From: Acidobacteriota bacterium
Lineage (GTDB): Bacteria; Acidobacteriota; Vicinamibacteria; Vicinamibacterales; JAFNAJ01
Direction of reading: 5' to 3'
Assembly: GCA_023384575.1 (NCBI GenBank)
Contig: JAHDVP010000030.1
Coordinates: 1-38,464 of the forward strand
Length of the DNA stretch: 38,464 bases
The position numbers and the translations under genes were made by a program. Within the stretch, counting starts at the first letter, position 1. Each line of letters starts with the position of its first letter. Positions 14,576-23,955 of this stretch are shown here, piece after piece. The notes beneath the pieces are model-generated. The model ran no database searches. It was not told the origin of the DNA and saw only the letters and a list, made by a program, of their open reading frames with translations.

Positions 14576-14610
14576 GCCTGCAGCCTGCCGCCTGCAGCCT
14601 GTCGCCTGTC
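14576..14610 (+). repeat. Five tandem GCCTGNN heptamers
   Basis: Five consecutive 7-mers (GCCTGCA, GCCTGCC, GCCTGCA, GCCTGTC, GCCTGTC) lie between the right attachment site and the next gene. This is a short low-complexity repeat with no coding sense and no sign of function. Confidence 0.7.
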
Positions 14611-14616
14611 TCCGCC

Positions 14617-14967
14617 CTAATGTACCGTGTCGCTCGTCTTCGCGCCGGCGAGGGCCCGCGACACCAGTGCGTGCAGCGTCTCCTGCGGCACCTGGAACGG
14701 GCCGGCCACGGCCGAGGCGCTGTGGATCTCGAGCGCGATCACCACGCCGTCCCCGTGGGGACTGACGATCCAGCTCAAGCCGCGCAGGGACACCGGCCTC
14801 GGCTCCGCGTCGCCCGAATGCTGGAGGCGATCGATGGCCTCCAGAATCGACGTCAGCACCTGCGCCGCGTCGTCTTCCTGCCAGAGGGCAGGTTCGAGGT
14901 CGTGGCTCAAGGTCTCCGAGTGCACGCGCTCCTGCTGGCGGAGCATGATCTCGACGGTGAACGTCAA
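14617..14967 (-). CDS. Conserved-looking small protein, function unknown
   Basis: This 116-residue protein starts with TTG at 14967, supported by a perfect AGGAGG five bases upstream. It has an alpha/beta pattern: a starting strand FTVEIM, a helix AAQVLTSILEAIDRLQ, then LSWIVSPHGDGVVIALEIHSASAVAGPF and a C-terminal helix ETLHALVSRALAG. No signal peptide or membrane segment is seen. It is the first chromosomal gene after the element. Family and role are not recognised. Confidence 0.6.
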   Translation of the reverse strand: MTFTVEIMLRQQERVHSETLSHDLEPALWQEDDAAQVLTSILEAIDRLQHSGDAEPRPVSLRGLSWIVSPHGDGVVIALEIHSASAVAGPFQVPQETLHALVSRALAGAKTSDTVH

Positions 14968-14990
14968 CGGAACCTCCTGAGTCGGTCTCG

Positions 14991-15049
14991 CCGGGGCTGG
15001 AGCCCCGGCGCTACGACCAATGAGCTGAGCTGAAGCCCCGGCGCTATGG
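14991..15049. repeat. REP-like palindromes
   Basis: CCGGGGCTGGAGCCCCGG (14991-15008) followed by CGCTAC is a perfect hairpin. A degenerate copy, GCTGAAGCCCCGGCGCTAT, follows around 15029-15047. The same GGGGCTGAAGCCCCG...CGCTAC core recurs at 30683-30705, so a dispersed repeat family is present. It may also act as a terminator downstream of nearby genes. Confidence 0.6.
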
Positions 15050-15078
15050 CCGAAGGACGGAGCGGAGGCCTTGGCGCG

Positions 15079-17226
15079 CTACCCGAGCAGTGCATCGAGG
15101 GCCTCGGGCGACGTCACCGGCGACTCGCACGTGAAATTCCGGCAGACGTACGCCGTCGGGCGGCCGTCGCGGGCGTTCATCGCTTCGACCCACGGCAACA
15201 CGCGGGCGAGTCGCGCCTGCGCCTCGCCTGGCGCCACGGGTACGACGACGGCAAACGGCAGGTAGCGCCGCGCGACGACCTGCCGGAGCGCGCGGGTCGC
15301 GTCGAACGCGGGGTCGCCAACGATCACGACCTGCGAAGAGCCCGCATGCCACTGGTCGAGCGCCGCCAGCATGAGCGGCATCGCGCGCGCCATGCGCCGG
15401 GCCCGTGGGCCGATCCGCCCGAGCGTGCGTTCGACGCGCGCCGCCCACTCGTCCCGGATCACGAGGTGCCCGAGTGTGAGCAGGTTGAGCACCGACACGG
15501 ACCCCGCCGACGGCTCGGCCCCGTCGTACTCCTCCTTCATCCGCAGGAGCACCGATCGATCGTGCCCTGTCGTGCTGAACCACCCGCCCTCCTCCTCGTC
15601 CCAGAAGAGTGCATCCTGTCGTGCCTGCAGGTCGATGGCCCACTCGAGCCAGGTCACATCGCCACTCGATTGGAACAGATCGAGCAAGCCGAAAATCAGG
15701 AAGGCGTAGTCCTCGGCATAGCCTTCGATGGCCGCGTCGCCGGCGCGCCACCGTCTGAGCAGCACGCCGCGCTCCGCATCCCACGAGCGCTCGCGCAGGA
15801 AACGCGCGGCTCGCGCCGCCGTGGCCAGGCAGGCAGCGCTCGCGCCGCCCGAGGGGTCGTAGCTCCCGTTGTCGAGCACCCGCGCCGCGCGGGCGAAGGC
15901 GCCGATCATCAGCCCGTTCCACGACGTCAACACCTTGTCGTCCAGATGCGGGCGCGGGCGAGCGGCCCGCACGCCGAGCAGCGTCGTGCGCGCGCGTGCC
16001 AGCGCCGCGAGGAGGTCGTCCTCGCCGCGCCCCGTCTCGCGCGTGATGTCGTCGAGCGACCGCGCGGTGTAGAGGATGTTGCCCGAGCCGAACTCGTCCT
16101 GCGGGTCGCTCGGGGCGTTGCCACCCGGCTCGCACCCGAAGCGCAGCTTGAAGACATGGCTGTCCGCGCCGAGGTGCCGATCGAGCTCCTCGGTCGACCA
16201 GAGATAGAAGGCACCTTCGGTCTTGCGCGCACCCGGCACCGACGCCTCCTCCGGAGGCACGCTGTCGGCGTCCTCGGCCGAGTAGAAGCCGCCGTCGGGG
16301 TGCATCAGGTCGCGCTGCACGTACTCGAGTGTGTCCTCCGCAATCGACAGCCAGTAGTCCTGGGTGCCGGCCTGCCCGGCCTCGAGCAGCGCGAGCACGA
16401 GCTGCGCCTGGTCGTACAGCATCTTCTCGAAGTGCGGCACTCGCCACTGGGCGTCGACCGAGTACCGATGGAACCCGCCACCGAGCTGGTCGCGCATGCC
16501 GCCGAGCGCCATGCCCTGGAGCGCGTGGTGCACCAGTCCGACGAGGTCCGCGTCGGGCCGTCGCGCGTGGTGGCGCAGCAGGAACAGCAGTTCGGACGGC
16601 CGCGGGAATTTCGGGGCGCCGCCGAACCCGCCGTGCCGGGGGTCGGCCGCGCGACGGTACTCTTCGGCGGCGTGATCCAGTTCGTCGGCGGAGGCGAGGC
16701 CGCGCTCGGCCCCGCGATCGGGGGCCGTCGCCGCCTGCAGGCGTTCGGTCAGCGACGCGGCCGACGCCAGAACGCGCCCCCGATCCTCGTGCCAGGCCCT
16801 CGCCACCTCGCGGAGCACCTCGGTGAAGCCCGGACGCCCCCACCGCGACGTCGGCGGGAAGTAGGTCCCCCCGTAGAAGGGCTGCAGGTCGGGCGTCAGC
16901 CACACGCTCATCGGCCAGCCGCCGGCGCCCGTCGTCGCCTGCACGAACAGCATGTAGACCCGGTCGACGTCGGGCCGCTCCTCCCGATCGACCTTCACGG
17001 GCACGAAGTGTTCGTTGAGCACGGCCGCCACCGCAGCGTCCTCGAACGATTCGTGCTCCATCACGTGGCACCAGTGGCACGTCGAGTAGCCGATCGACAG
17101 GAAGATGGGCCGCTCGGTGGCACGCGCCACCCCGAAGGCCTCCTCGCCCCACGGATACCAGTCGACCGGGTTGCCGGCGTGCTGCAGGAGGTAGGGGCTG
17201 CTCTCTCGCGCCAGGCGGTTGGGCAT
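15079..17226 (-). CDS. yyaL: YyaL/DUF255 thioredoxin-domain protein
   Basis: This 715-residue protein of the DUF255 / spermatogenesis-associated-20 family has the standard length. The N-terminal thioredoxin-like domain begins [21 protein letters not shown] and carries the hallmark CHWCHVM within [29 protein letters not shown] and GGTYFPP follow. The remainder is an (alpha/alpha)6-barrel-like region with [15 protein letters not shown] and the family's DDYAFLI-like [10 protein letters not shown]. No signal peptide is seen. The biochemical role of the family is unsettled (redox or glycan-related proposals). It stands alone on the minus strand. Confidence 0.92.
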   Translation of the reverse strand: MPNRLARESSPYLLQHAGNPVDWYPWGEEAFGVARATERPIFLSIGYSTCHWCHVMEHESFEDAAVAAVLNEHFVPVKVDREERPDVDRVYMLFVQATTGAGGWPMSVWLTPDLQPFYGGTYFPPTSRWGRPGFTEVLREVARAWHEDRGRVLASAASLTERLQAATAPDRGAERGLASADELDHAAEEYRRAADPRHGGFGGAPKFPRPSELLFLLRHHARRPDADLVGLVHHALQGMALGGMRDQLGGGFHRYSVDAQWRVPHFEKMLYDQAQLVLALLEAGQAGTQDYWLSIAEDTLEYVQRDLMHPDGGFYSAEDADSVPPEEASVPGARKTEGAFYLWSTEELDRHLGADSHVFKLRFGCEPGGNAPSDPQDEFGSGNILYTARSLDDITRETGRGEDDLLAALARARTTLLGVRAARPRPHLDDKVLTSWNGLMIGAFARAARVLDNGSYDPSGGASAACLATAARAARFLRERSWDAERGVLLRRWRAGDAAIEGYAEDYAFLIFGLLDLFQSSGDVTWLEWAIDLQARQDALFWDEEEGGWFSTTGHDRSVLLRMKEEYDGAEPSAGSVSVLNLLTLGHLVIRDEWAARVERTLGRIGPRARRMARAMPLMLAALDQWHAGSSQVVIVGDPAFDATRALRQVVARRYLPFAVVVPVAPGEAQARLARVLPWVEAMNARDGRPTAYVCRNFTCESPVTSPEALDALLG

Positions 17227-17289
17227 CGGAAGGCCAGAATATCATCCGCCGTGGTCACGCCCTTGAGGATCACGAGCGCGACCCCGGCA

Positions 17290-19419
17290 TCACCTCGGGT
17301 GAGGAGGAGTCAGGCGGGTCACGTCGGTGGCGAAGGTCACGGCCTCAGTCAGGCCGGTGCGCTCGCAAACAGCGGAGGTCTCCCGGGGAAACGGCCAACC
17401 ACCGGTGCCGGCGTCGGCGGTGACCTGCTCGAGCAACTCGACGAACGACGAGCCCCAGAGCTCGATCTCCTTGAGCCGCCGTGACCGGTCTTTCGCCAGG
17501 GCCGACGCGAAGGCCGCATCCACCTCGGGCGGCAGTCCCGACACGAACGACGACGGCGGGGCAGGCACCGCGTTGAGGACGTTGATCAGGACGCGCCCGA
17601 GATCGTCACCCGAGACGGCCTTCCTGCCGGTCAGCGCCTCGTAGCAGACGGCGGCGAACGAGTAGACGTCGGTCCGGGCGTCGACGTCCTCGCCCTGGAC
17701 CTGCTCCGGTGACATGTACGTCGGGGTGCCCATGACCGTTCCGGCCTGCGTCAGACCCCGCTCGAACGTCACCGACTTGGCCAGCCCGAAGTCGAGGACC
17801 TTGACGCGGAACCCGGCCGGATCGTCCACGAGGAAGATGTTCTCCGGCTTCACATCGCGGTGCACGACGCCGGCGCGGTGCGCGGCACGCAGCGCGGCGC
17901 ACCCCTGGCGGACCAGCTCCGCCACCTGCGCCGGGGTGCCTCGCCCGTGGCCCCTGATCTGCGTCGCGAGGTCGCACCCCGAGAGCTTCTCCATCACCAG
18001 AAAGGAGGTCCCATCGTCCAGCTCGCCCGAGTCGTAGAGGGCAATCACCCCGGGGTGCTGGATGCGCGCGACGGTGCGCGCCTCGCGATCGAAGCGCTGT
18101 CGCAGGTCGGGGTTGTTGAAATGATCCGGGTGGATCAGCTTGACGGCAACGTGGCGATCCAGGCGCTCGTCCCAGGCGGCCAGGACGATGCCCATGCCGC
18201 CTTCGCCGAGCACGCGCGTGAATCGGTAGCGGTCCAGCAGGCGATACGGCAGCGTGCGCGGCGACTCGAGCGCCGAGCCGTCGTCGCCGCAGGTGCCCGC
18301 CGCGTGGTCGTAGCAGCGCCCGCACCGCGGGCACGTCTGCAGCGTCGCGATACCCCGCTCGTGCATCTCGTGGCGCGTCAGGGCCCGTCGCTCGTCGAGC
18401 GCCGCCAGCTGGATGCGCATCCGCTTCATGTCGAGCGCCGCTCCCAGCTGATGTGCGAACCCGCCGACGAGGCGCCGCTCCGTCCGTGTCCAGCGCAGAG
18501 AGGGACCGGAGACGACGAGTGCGCCGCGCAACTCGCCGCTCATCCCGTGGACGGCGACCAGGATGCCCTGCGTCGTGTGAGCGAACGTGCCTTCGGGCGC
18601 GGGGGCCAGGCCGTTCACGTCGTCGACCGAGGGCGGGGCGAGGCCACCGGCGTCGACCGGCACAAGGCCGTTCGCTCCCGTCTCCCAGATGCCGATCCTC
18701 TCGGCCCCGATGGCGCCGGCGACTTCGCTGGCCATGGACACCGACCACCCGGGAATGGTGTCGGACGCGCTGGGGGACGCCTGCAGGAGTCGGGAGATCG
18801 TGCCTTCGGCTTCGCGCAGGAGGAAGAGCGCCCGATCGCGCTGGAAGACGAAGAAGTAGAGGGCCCCGAAGACGCTCACCGTCGTGGTGGTCGTCATGAT
18901 CCCGAAGACGACGGCGTTCGCGAATTCGGGGAGCGGACGGGCCCACGACACGCCATCGCCCATCGCGATGCACAGTGCGAGCGACGCGAGATAGGCGCCG
19001 AGCAGCCACCAGGCCCGCCGGCGGTTCGGGAACGCGAGTGCGTACAACGGACCGATGAGCCCGATCAGCACGATGCCTCCCGAACTCGAGAGGCCGCCCA
19101 TCGCCAGCACGCCGGCACACGAGAAGATCACACATGCGAACTGGCTCGCGAGCGCCATCGAGTCCACGCCGCGGCGGAACAGGCCCGTCAAGACGACCTG
19201 GCCGGCCCAGAACGCGGCGCCGAGCATCGACAGGATTGCCGCCGGGACCGCTCCGAGCGCTGCGAAGACGGGTGCCATGAGCCCGCTGATGGGGATCGCG
19301 CCGGCGACCAGCGTGATCATCCAGATCAGGCGGCGGACGCGCTCGTCCTCGGACTCGGCGGGATGTGCGCCGATGGCGGCCACGCGATCGAGGAGTCGTC
19401 CCAGCGAGGACCCGCGCAT
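17290..19419 (-). CDS. Membrane-anchored Ser/Thr kinase with GAF and zinc-ribbon modules
   Basis: This protein has 709 residues from ATG at 19419, with GGAG upstream. Residues about 30-195 hold roughly six membrane segments. A GAF-like domain spans about 230-335 (MASEVAGAIGAERIGIWE and TERRLVGGFAHQLGAALD). A zinc ribbon (CPRCGRCYDH...CGDDG) lies at about 363-380. The kinase domain follows, from about residue 397, with GEGGMG, VAVKLI, HRDVKPEN, DFGLAK and GTPTYMSPEQ all intact, so it should be active. Bacterial PknB-type kinases usually have the catalytic domain N-terminal; here it is C-terminal behind the sensor. The stimulus is unknown. Confidence 0.9.
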   Translation of the reverse strand: MRGSSLGRLLDRVAAIGAHPAESEDERVRRLIWMITLVAGAIPISGLMAPVFAALGAVPAAILSMLGAAFWAGQVVLTGLFRRGVDSMALASQFACVIFSCAGVLAMGGLSSSGGIVLIGLIGPLYALAFPNRRRAWWLLGAYLASLALCIAMGDGVSWARPLPEFANAVVFGIMTTTTTVSVFGALYFFVFQRDRALFLLREAEGTISRLLQASPSASDTIPGWSVSMASEVAGAIGAERIGIWETGANGLVPVDAGGLAPPSVDDVNGLAPAPEGTFAHTTQGILVAVHGMSGELRGALVVSGPSLRWTRTERRLVGGFAHQLGAALDMKRMRIQLAALDERRALTRHEMHERGIATLQTCPRCGRCYDHAAGTCGDDGSALESPRTLPYRLLDRYRFTRVLGEGGMGIVLAAWDERLDRHVAVKLIHPDHFNNPDLRQRFDREARTVARIQHPGVIALYDSGELDDGTSFLVMEKLSGCDLATQIRGHGRGTPAQVAELVRQGCAALRAAHRAGVVHRDVKPENIFLVDDPAGFRVKVLDFGLAKSVTFERGLTQAGTVMGTPTYMSPEQVQGEDVDARTDVYSFAAVCYEALTGRKAVSGDDLGRVLINVLNAVPAPPSSFVSGLPPEVDAAFASALAKDRSRRLKEIELWGSSFVELLEQVTADAGTGGWPFPRETSAVCERTGLTEAVTFATDVTRLTPPHPR

Positions 19420-19615
19420 GAACGTGCGCTCCGGTCGCGCCGGCACGGGCGCGGCCCTGCCGCACGTTACCACGAGCCGGCCCGACGTGACAGGAGCGCC
19501 GGATCGCGCGCCAGAACGGCCGGGGGGCCCTCCCTGGTTTGGTTCCGTGGACGAGCCCGGCGCGGGTGGTCAGGATGCGAAACCGGAGCCCTCCGGACGC
19601 CCGATGGGCGGACGC
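19420..19615. other. Spacer between napH and the kinase gene
   Basis: This 196-bp GC-rich stretch is non-coding. No convincing terminator hairpin with a T-run, no promoter and no RNA gene is visible. Confidence 0.5.
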
Positions 19616-20488
19616 TCAGTGCCGAGGCGTCGTGGTGCCGGCACGCGGCGCGATGCCAAGGGCACGAGCGGGTCCCCTCGTCGTGACCGAGAGCGAGCCG
19701 GTCGGGCACCCGTCGACGCAGGCGAAGCAGTTGGTGCAGCCGTCGAAGCGCCCCATCTCGCGCGGGTCGATCCCCCACTGGCATCGCAGATGGCACAGCG
19801 CGAGGCGCGGGCAGTTGCACGTCTCGGCCCGATACCCGACGGTGAGCGTGCGCGGCGTGCGGAGGTAGTTGGCCAGCGCGCCAACGGGACAGAGCGCCCG
19901 GCACCACAACCGGCGAGGCCCGACGAGCTCGAACACCAGGAGGCCCGCCAGCAGGCCGCCGGTCACGAGCGACACGTTCCGCAGGAAGATCATCTCGATC
20001 GGCAGCGTCGTCACGAGGCGGGGCGCCGAGAGCCAGGCGGCGACGGGGACGCCAAGCGCGACGGCCGCGGCCGCGCCGAGCCCGAGCGTCGCCCCGCGCA
20101 ACCGCCGGATGCCTTCCCACGGCCGCCCGCGCCACACGCGCCGTCGCCCATGGTGCCGCCGGGCGTCGAGCCACTCGGAGCACGCGCCCCACGGGCAGAT
20201 CCAGGAACAGAACACGGGGCCGGCGACGAGCGCCAGGGCGACGACGGGCAGCATGCCGACGAGCAGCGTCATGCCGACCGAGCCGGCGGCGACGATCGCC
20301 GAGAGCCCTGCCGCAGGCTCCACGAGATCCACGGGGCCGAGCTTGAGCGCGGCGAGGGTCCCGGGCATCCCGTAATAGCCGGCGACGGCCAGCACGGGCA
20401 GGACGATGTACAAGATGGCGATGGCGGCCTGCGACGCGCGCCGCCACCTGGTCCACCGCCACGTCCGGGCTTGCGTCCCCCGCGTCAC
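19616..20488 (-). CDS. napH: Quinol dehydrogenase membrane subunit NapH
   Basis: This 290-residue membrane iron-sulfur protein passes quinol electrons to the periplasmic nitrate reductase. About four membrane helices are visible (for example AAIAILYIVLPVLAVAGYYG and TLLVGMLPVVALALVAGPVF). The family's CP motifs CSWICPWGACSEW and CRALCPVGAL are present, and the C-terminal ferredoxin-like cysteines are CNCPRLALCHLRCQWG and CTNCFACVDGCPTGSL. GTG at 20488 overlaps the napG stop as GTGA, which fixes the start. It is the last gene of the napMADGH operon. Confidence 0.92.
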   Translation of the reverse strand: MTRGTQARTWRWTRWRRASQAAIAILYIVLPVLAVAGYYGMPGTLAALKLGPVDLVEPAAGLSAIVAAGSVGMTLLVGMLPVVALALVAGPVFCSWICPWGACSEWLDARRHHGRRRVWRGRPWEGIRRLRGATLGLGAAAAVALGVPVAAWLSAPRLVTTLPIEMIFLRNVSLVTGGLLAGLLVFELVGPRRLWCRALCPVGALANYLRTPRTLTVGYRAETCNCPRLALCHLRCQWGIDPREMGRFDGCTNCFACVDGCPTGSLSVTTRGPARALGIAPRAGTTTPRH

Positions 20489-21009
20489 GGCCAGGCCCTC
20501 GCGCTGGCCGGCCTCACCGGAATCGCGCTCACGGTCACCGGGCAGACCCGTTCGCAAATCCCGCAGCCGACGCACTTGTCGGTGACGACCGGCCGCAGGT
20601 AGCCGTCCTGGTGGATAGCCTCGCCGGTCAGCGGGCACTCGTCGATACACGTCCGGCACAGGATGCCGAGAAACGCGTAGCAACGCTCTTCGTCGACGAT
20701 GGCGACGCCCATCCGCACCGCGCGCTTGTCGGTAATCGGGTCGAGCGCGCCGGTCGGACACACCGGAGGGCACGCCATGCACAGGTAACAGGGCACGTCG
20801 CGCGCGACGACCATCGGCGTCCCGGCCTCGGGACCGTGACGCCAACCGGCCGGCACCAGCGTCTGGTATGGACAGACCTCGACGCAGCGGCTGCAGCGGA
20901 TACACAACGCCGCGAACTCGTCCTCGGGACGGGCCCCCGGAGGGCGAAGCGGCGGCTGCGCGAAGAGCCGGCGCAGCCAGCCGCGTCGAGAGAGACTCAC
21001 GGGGCTCAC
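20485..21009 (-). CDS. napG: Ferredoxin-type periplasmic protein NapG
   Basis: This 174-residue protein has four [4Fe-4S] cysteine clusters: CIRCSRCVEVCP, CYLCMACPPVCP, CRTCIDECP and CVGCGICERVCP. The N-terminus SLSRRGWLRRLF is a twin-arginine-type signal, so it is exported folded and works with NapH as the electron route from quinol to NapA. Its stop overlaps napH as GTGA and its start overlaps napD. Length and order match napMADGH-type clusters. Confidence 0.93.
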   Translation of the reverse strand: MSPVSLSRRGWLRRLFAQPPLRPPGARPEDEFAALCIRCSRCVEVCPYQTLVPAGWRHGPEAGTPMVVARDVPCYLCMACPPVCPTGALDPITDKRAVRMGVAIVDEERCYAFLGILCRTCIDECPLTGEAIHQDGYLRPVVTDKCVGCGICERVCPVTVSAIPVRPASARAWP

Positions 21010-21245
21010 GACTCCGAGTCGTCGCCGACGAAGGTCGGGAAGACGCCGAGCACCTCCTGATCGTCCTGGAGCAGCGCCTCCCCCATCCGCTCGAGCGACT
21101 GCCCGTCGGGCCCCACCCAGACCGCCGCGAGGCGCCGCGATCCGTCGCCCGCCTGGAGGGTCAGGCCGGGCCGGCCGGCGAGCCGCGCTGCCACCCGGCT
21201 CGCCGCCCCTTCACACGTCTCGATGACGACACCAGCCACGATCAT
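21006..21245 (-). CDS. napD: NapA-specific chaperone NapD
   Basis: This 79-residue cytoplasmic protein has the NapD ferredoxin-like fold pattern: strand MIVAGVVIETCEG, helix AASRVAARLAG, strand LTLQAGDGSRRLAAVWVG, helix QSLERMGEALLQDD and a final strand EVLGVFPTFVG. The family binds the Tat signal of NapA and proofreads its export. It overlaps napG by 4 bases and follows napA after 10 bp. Confidence 0.9.
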   Translation of the reverse strand: MIVAGVVIETCEGAASRVAARLAGRPGLTLQAGDGSRRLAAVWVGPDGQSLERMGEALLQDDQEVLGVFPTFVGDDSES

Positions 21246-21255
21246 GTCGTCCTCC

Positions 21256-23520
21256 TCAGACCTTCGCGACCTTCACCGCGCAGATCTTGAACTCCGGCTG
21301 GCGCGAGACCGGGTCGACGACGTCGTTGGTCAGGCGATTGCACATGCGATCGGGATCGTGCATGTGCACGTAGATCAACCCCTCGCGCGAGTTGTCGGTC
21401 ACCTTCACGCGGAACGTCTCCTCGCCGCGCCGCGAGGTGAGCTTCACGCTGTCGCCCTGCTTGATACCGAGCTTCGCGGCATCCTTCGGATGGAACTGCG
21501 CCATCGACTCGAGGTTGGCGTGACGCAGTTCCTTGACGTTCCGCGTCATGGTGGCCGTGTGCCAGTGTTCGATGTCGCGTCCGGTCGTGTAGAAGAACGG
21601 GTACTCGGCGTCGGGCAGCTCCTCGGCCTGCTGCTGCGGCCGCAGCCACACCACGGCCCGATCGTTGGGCCGTGCGTAGAACTTGATCCGGTACGGGTGG
21701 TCGGCCGGCACGAGCGGGTCATCGCCCTTCACGAACCGCAGCTGCGTGCCGGGATGCCCGACGGTCGGCATGGGCCAGAACAACCCGTGCGTCTGCCGCA
21801 GGCGCTCGCGGGTCATGCCGCTGAAGTCGTACCTCGTGCCCTTGCACGCGACGAGGATCTCATCCCAGACGTCGTTCGGCGTCTTGAACGGGACGAGCGC
21901 GCCGTGGCCGAGCCGACGCCCGAGATCGCAGAGGATCTCCATGTCGGGTTTGGCTTCGCCGAGCGGCGGGATGGCTTGCTCGAGCAGTTGATAGCGGCGC
22001 TCCGCGCACCCGTAGACGCCCTCCTTCTCGGCCCAGAGCGCCGCGGGCAGCACGACGTCGGCGAGTTCCGACGTTCGGGTCGGGTGATACGCCTCGGCCA
22101 CGACGACAAATGCCCCTTCGCGCCGCATCGCCGCGCGGTAACGGTTGACGTTCGGCAGCGACTGCCCGGGGTTCGTCGTCATCACGTACAGACACTTCAG
22201 CTTGCCCTCCTCGAGCGAGCGGAAGAGGTCGATGGTGGGCAGGCCCGGCTTGGGCTGGATGGTACCCGCCGGCACTTTCCAGATGGCCTCCATCTGCGCG
22301 CGGTGCTGCTCGTTGGCGATGACCCGCCCGTAGGGCAGCAGGTGCGAGAGCGCGCCGCCATCGCGCACGCCGCCACACGCATTCGGCTGCCCCGTGAGCG
22401 AGAACGGCGTCGAGCCTGGAATGCCGATCTTGCCGGTCACGAGGTGCAGGTTGTGCACGAGGTTGTTCGCCCAGACGCCCTTCGTGCGCTGGTTGAGGCC
22501 CATGCACCACATCGAGGTGGCCTTGCGCCCCTTCTCACCGAACCACCGCGCCACCGTCACGATGTCCTCGGCCTTGACCTCGGCTTCCTTGGCGACCCGT
22601 TCCGGTGCGTACTCGGCGAGGAAGGCCTTGTAGTCGTCCCAGCTCTTGTCGGTCTCGGTCCCCTGCCCGAAGACGAGGTGGGTCTTGATGAAGTCCTCGT
22701 CGACCATCCCTTCCTTGACGATCACGTGTGCCATGGCGTTGAGGATGGCGAGGTCGGTGCCAGGCTTGAAGGCGAGGTGCAGGTCGGCGATGCGCGTGGT
22801 CGGCGTCACGCGCGGATCCATCACGACGATCTTCACGTTGCGGTTGTTCTCGCGCCGTCGGACGACGCGCTGGAAGATGATGGGGTGCGCCTCGGCGGCG
22901 TTCGACCCGATGAGCAGGATGACATCGGCGTGGTCGATGTCCTCGTAGGTGCCCATCGGCTCGTCCATGCCGAAGGTCTGCACGTAGCCAGCCACGGCCG
23001 ACGCCATGCACAGGCGCGGGTTGCCCTCGACGTTGTTGGTGCGGATGCCGGCCTTGAAGAGCTTGTTGGCCACATACGTTTCTTCCGTCAGCCCCTGGCC
23101 CGACCCGTAGAAGCCGACGGCGTCGGGCCCGAACTTGTCGATCGCCTCGCGGAACCGACCGGCCACGAGCGTCATCGCCTCGTCCCACGTGGCCCGCACG
23201 AACTTGCCGTCGCGCCGGATGAGCGGGTGCTGCAGGCGATCGGGCGCGCCCATGATCTGGGGCAGCAGGAAGCCCTTGAGGCACAACAGGCCGACGTTGT
23301 GATTGTCGCGGTCGCCCTTGACGCTGGCCACCTTGCCGTTCTCGACGCCGATGTAGAGGCCGCAGCCCGTGCCGCAGTAGCGGCACACGCTCTTCACCCA
23401 CTTCGTCGAGCCGCCCACCTGCGCGGCCATGGCCTCGAGCGACCGGGTCGAGCCGATCGCGCCCACGGCCGACGCGGCGGCCGTGATCTCGAGGAATCGT
23501 CGTCTGCTGACGCCCATCAT
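21256..23520 (-). CDS. napA: Periplasmic nitrate reductase catalytic subunit NapA
   Basis: This 754-residue molybdopterin enzyme reduces nitrate to nitrite. A twin-arginine signal (VSRRRFLEIT) opens it. The [4Fe-4S] cysteines are in CRYCGTGCG and GLLCLKG (about residues 46, 49, 53 and 80). The likely Mo-ligating Cys (about 171) lies in NPRLCMASAV. The C-terminal cofactor-binding domain includes YPFFYTTGRDIEHWHT. The length is near that of the monomeric Desulfovibrio-type NapA rather than the longer E. coli form. The start is ATGATG (23520/23517), overlapping the upstream stop, after a strong GGGGAGG. Confidence 0.95.
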   Translation of the reverse strand: MMGVSRRRFLEITAAASAVGAIGSTRSLEAMAAQVGGSTKWVKSVCRYCGTGCGLYIGVENGKVASVKGDRDNHNVGLLCLKGFLLPQIMGAPDRLQHPLIRRDGKFVRATWDEAMTLVAGRFREAIDKFGPDAVGFYGSGQGLTEETYVANKLFKAGIRTNNVEGNPRLCMASAVAGYVQTFGMDEPMGTYEDIDHADVILLIGSNAAEAHPIIFQRVVRRRENNRNVKIVVMDPRVTPTTRIADLHLAFKPGTDLAILNAMAHVIVKEGMVDEDFIKTHLVFGQGTETDKSWDDYKAFLAEYAPERVAKEAEVKAEDIVTVARWFGEKGRKATSMWCMGLNQRTKGVWANNLVHNLHLVTGKIGIPGSTPFSLTGQPNACGGVRDGGALSHLLPYGRVIANEQHRAQMEAIWKVPAGTIQPKPGLPTIDLFRSLEEGKLKCLYVMTTNPGQSLPNVNRYRAAMRREGAFVVVAEAYHPTRTSELADVVLPAALWAEKEGVYGCAERRYQLLEQAIPPLGEAKPDMEILCDLGRRLGHGALVPFKTPNDVWDEILVACKGTRYDFSGMTRERLRQTHGLFWPMPTVGHPGTQLRFVKGDDPLVPADHPYRIKFYARPNDRAVVWLRPQQQAEELPDAEYPFFYTTGRDIEHWHTATMTRNVKELRHANLESMAQFHPKDAAKLGIKQGDSVKLTSRRGEETFRVKVTDNSREGLIYVHMHDPDRMCNRLTNDVVDPVSRQPEFKICAVKVAKV

Positions 23521-23948
23521 CGACCTCCCCCTGCGACCCGATGCGGGCTGAGCGCGTGCGGATCGTGGCAGGTGAAACACGTCTTGTCCTTCATGAACGC
23601 CGTCGTCATCGTCTCGACCTGAGGCGCATGGCAGCCGATGCAGCCGGTCGTCGTCGGGGTGCGCGTGAAGTCATCGCCGACCGACCCGTGGCACACGAAA
23701 CACTTCACGCCGTTGAGCGCGTGCTCACCCGACTCCCACCCCTTCACGACGTCGGCGTGCGTGTCGGCATGACACGACTCGCAGGTGTCGATCGGGTCGA
23801 CCTCCGGGTGCGGCGCGGCCTGCGTCGCAGCCGCGCCGGTGGCCGTCGCGCGCAGCTCGGCGCGCGCCGCGTGGCCAAACGCCCAGGCCGACGCCAGCGC
23901 CAGCGCGACGAGCGCCGTCAGGGGGAACGAATACCGTCTTCGCATCAT
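23517..23948 (-). CDS. napM: NapM-type tetraheme cytochrome c
   Basis: This 143-residue exported protein has a signal segment (FPLTALVALALASAWAFGHAARA) and four CxxCH haem-binding motifs: CESCH, CFVCH, CIGCH and CFTCH. Extra His residues can serve as second ligands. It is immediately upstream of napA with a stop/start overlap. That position and haem count match NapM of napCMADGH clusters, not the dihaem NapB. It probably delivers electrons to NapA in the periplasm. Confidence 0.85.
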   Translation of the reverse strand: MMRRRYSFPLTALVALALASAWAFGHAARAELRATATGAAATQAAPHPEVDPIDTCESCHADTHADVVKGWESGEHALNGVKCFVCHGSVGDDFTRTPTTTGCIGCHAPQVETMTTAFMKDKTCFTCHDPHALSPHRVAGGGR

Positions 23949-23955
23949 CGTCTCC

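Noticed and set aside
14576-14610. CRISPR-like repeat
   Set aside because: Seven-base tandem units with no spacers; simple low-complexity repeat.
15046-17484. 812-codon plus-strand frame opposite yyaL
   Set aside because: Antisense shadow; the minus strand carries the full DUF255 family pattern.
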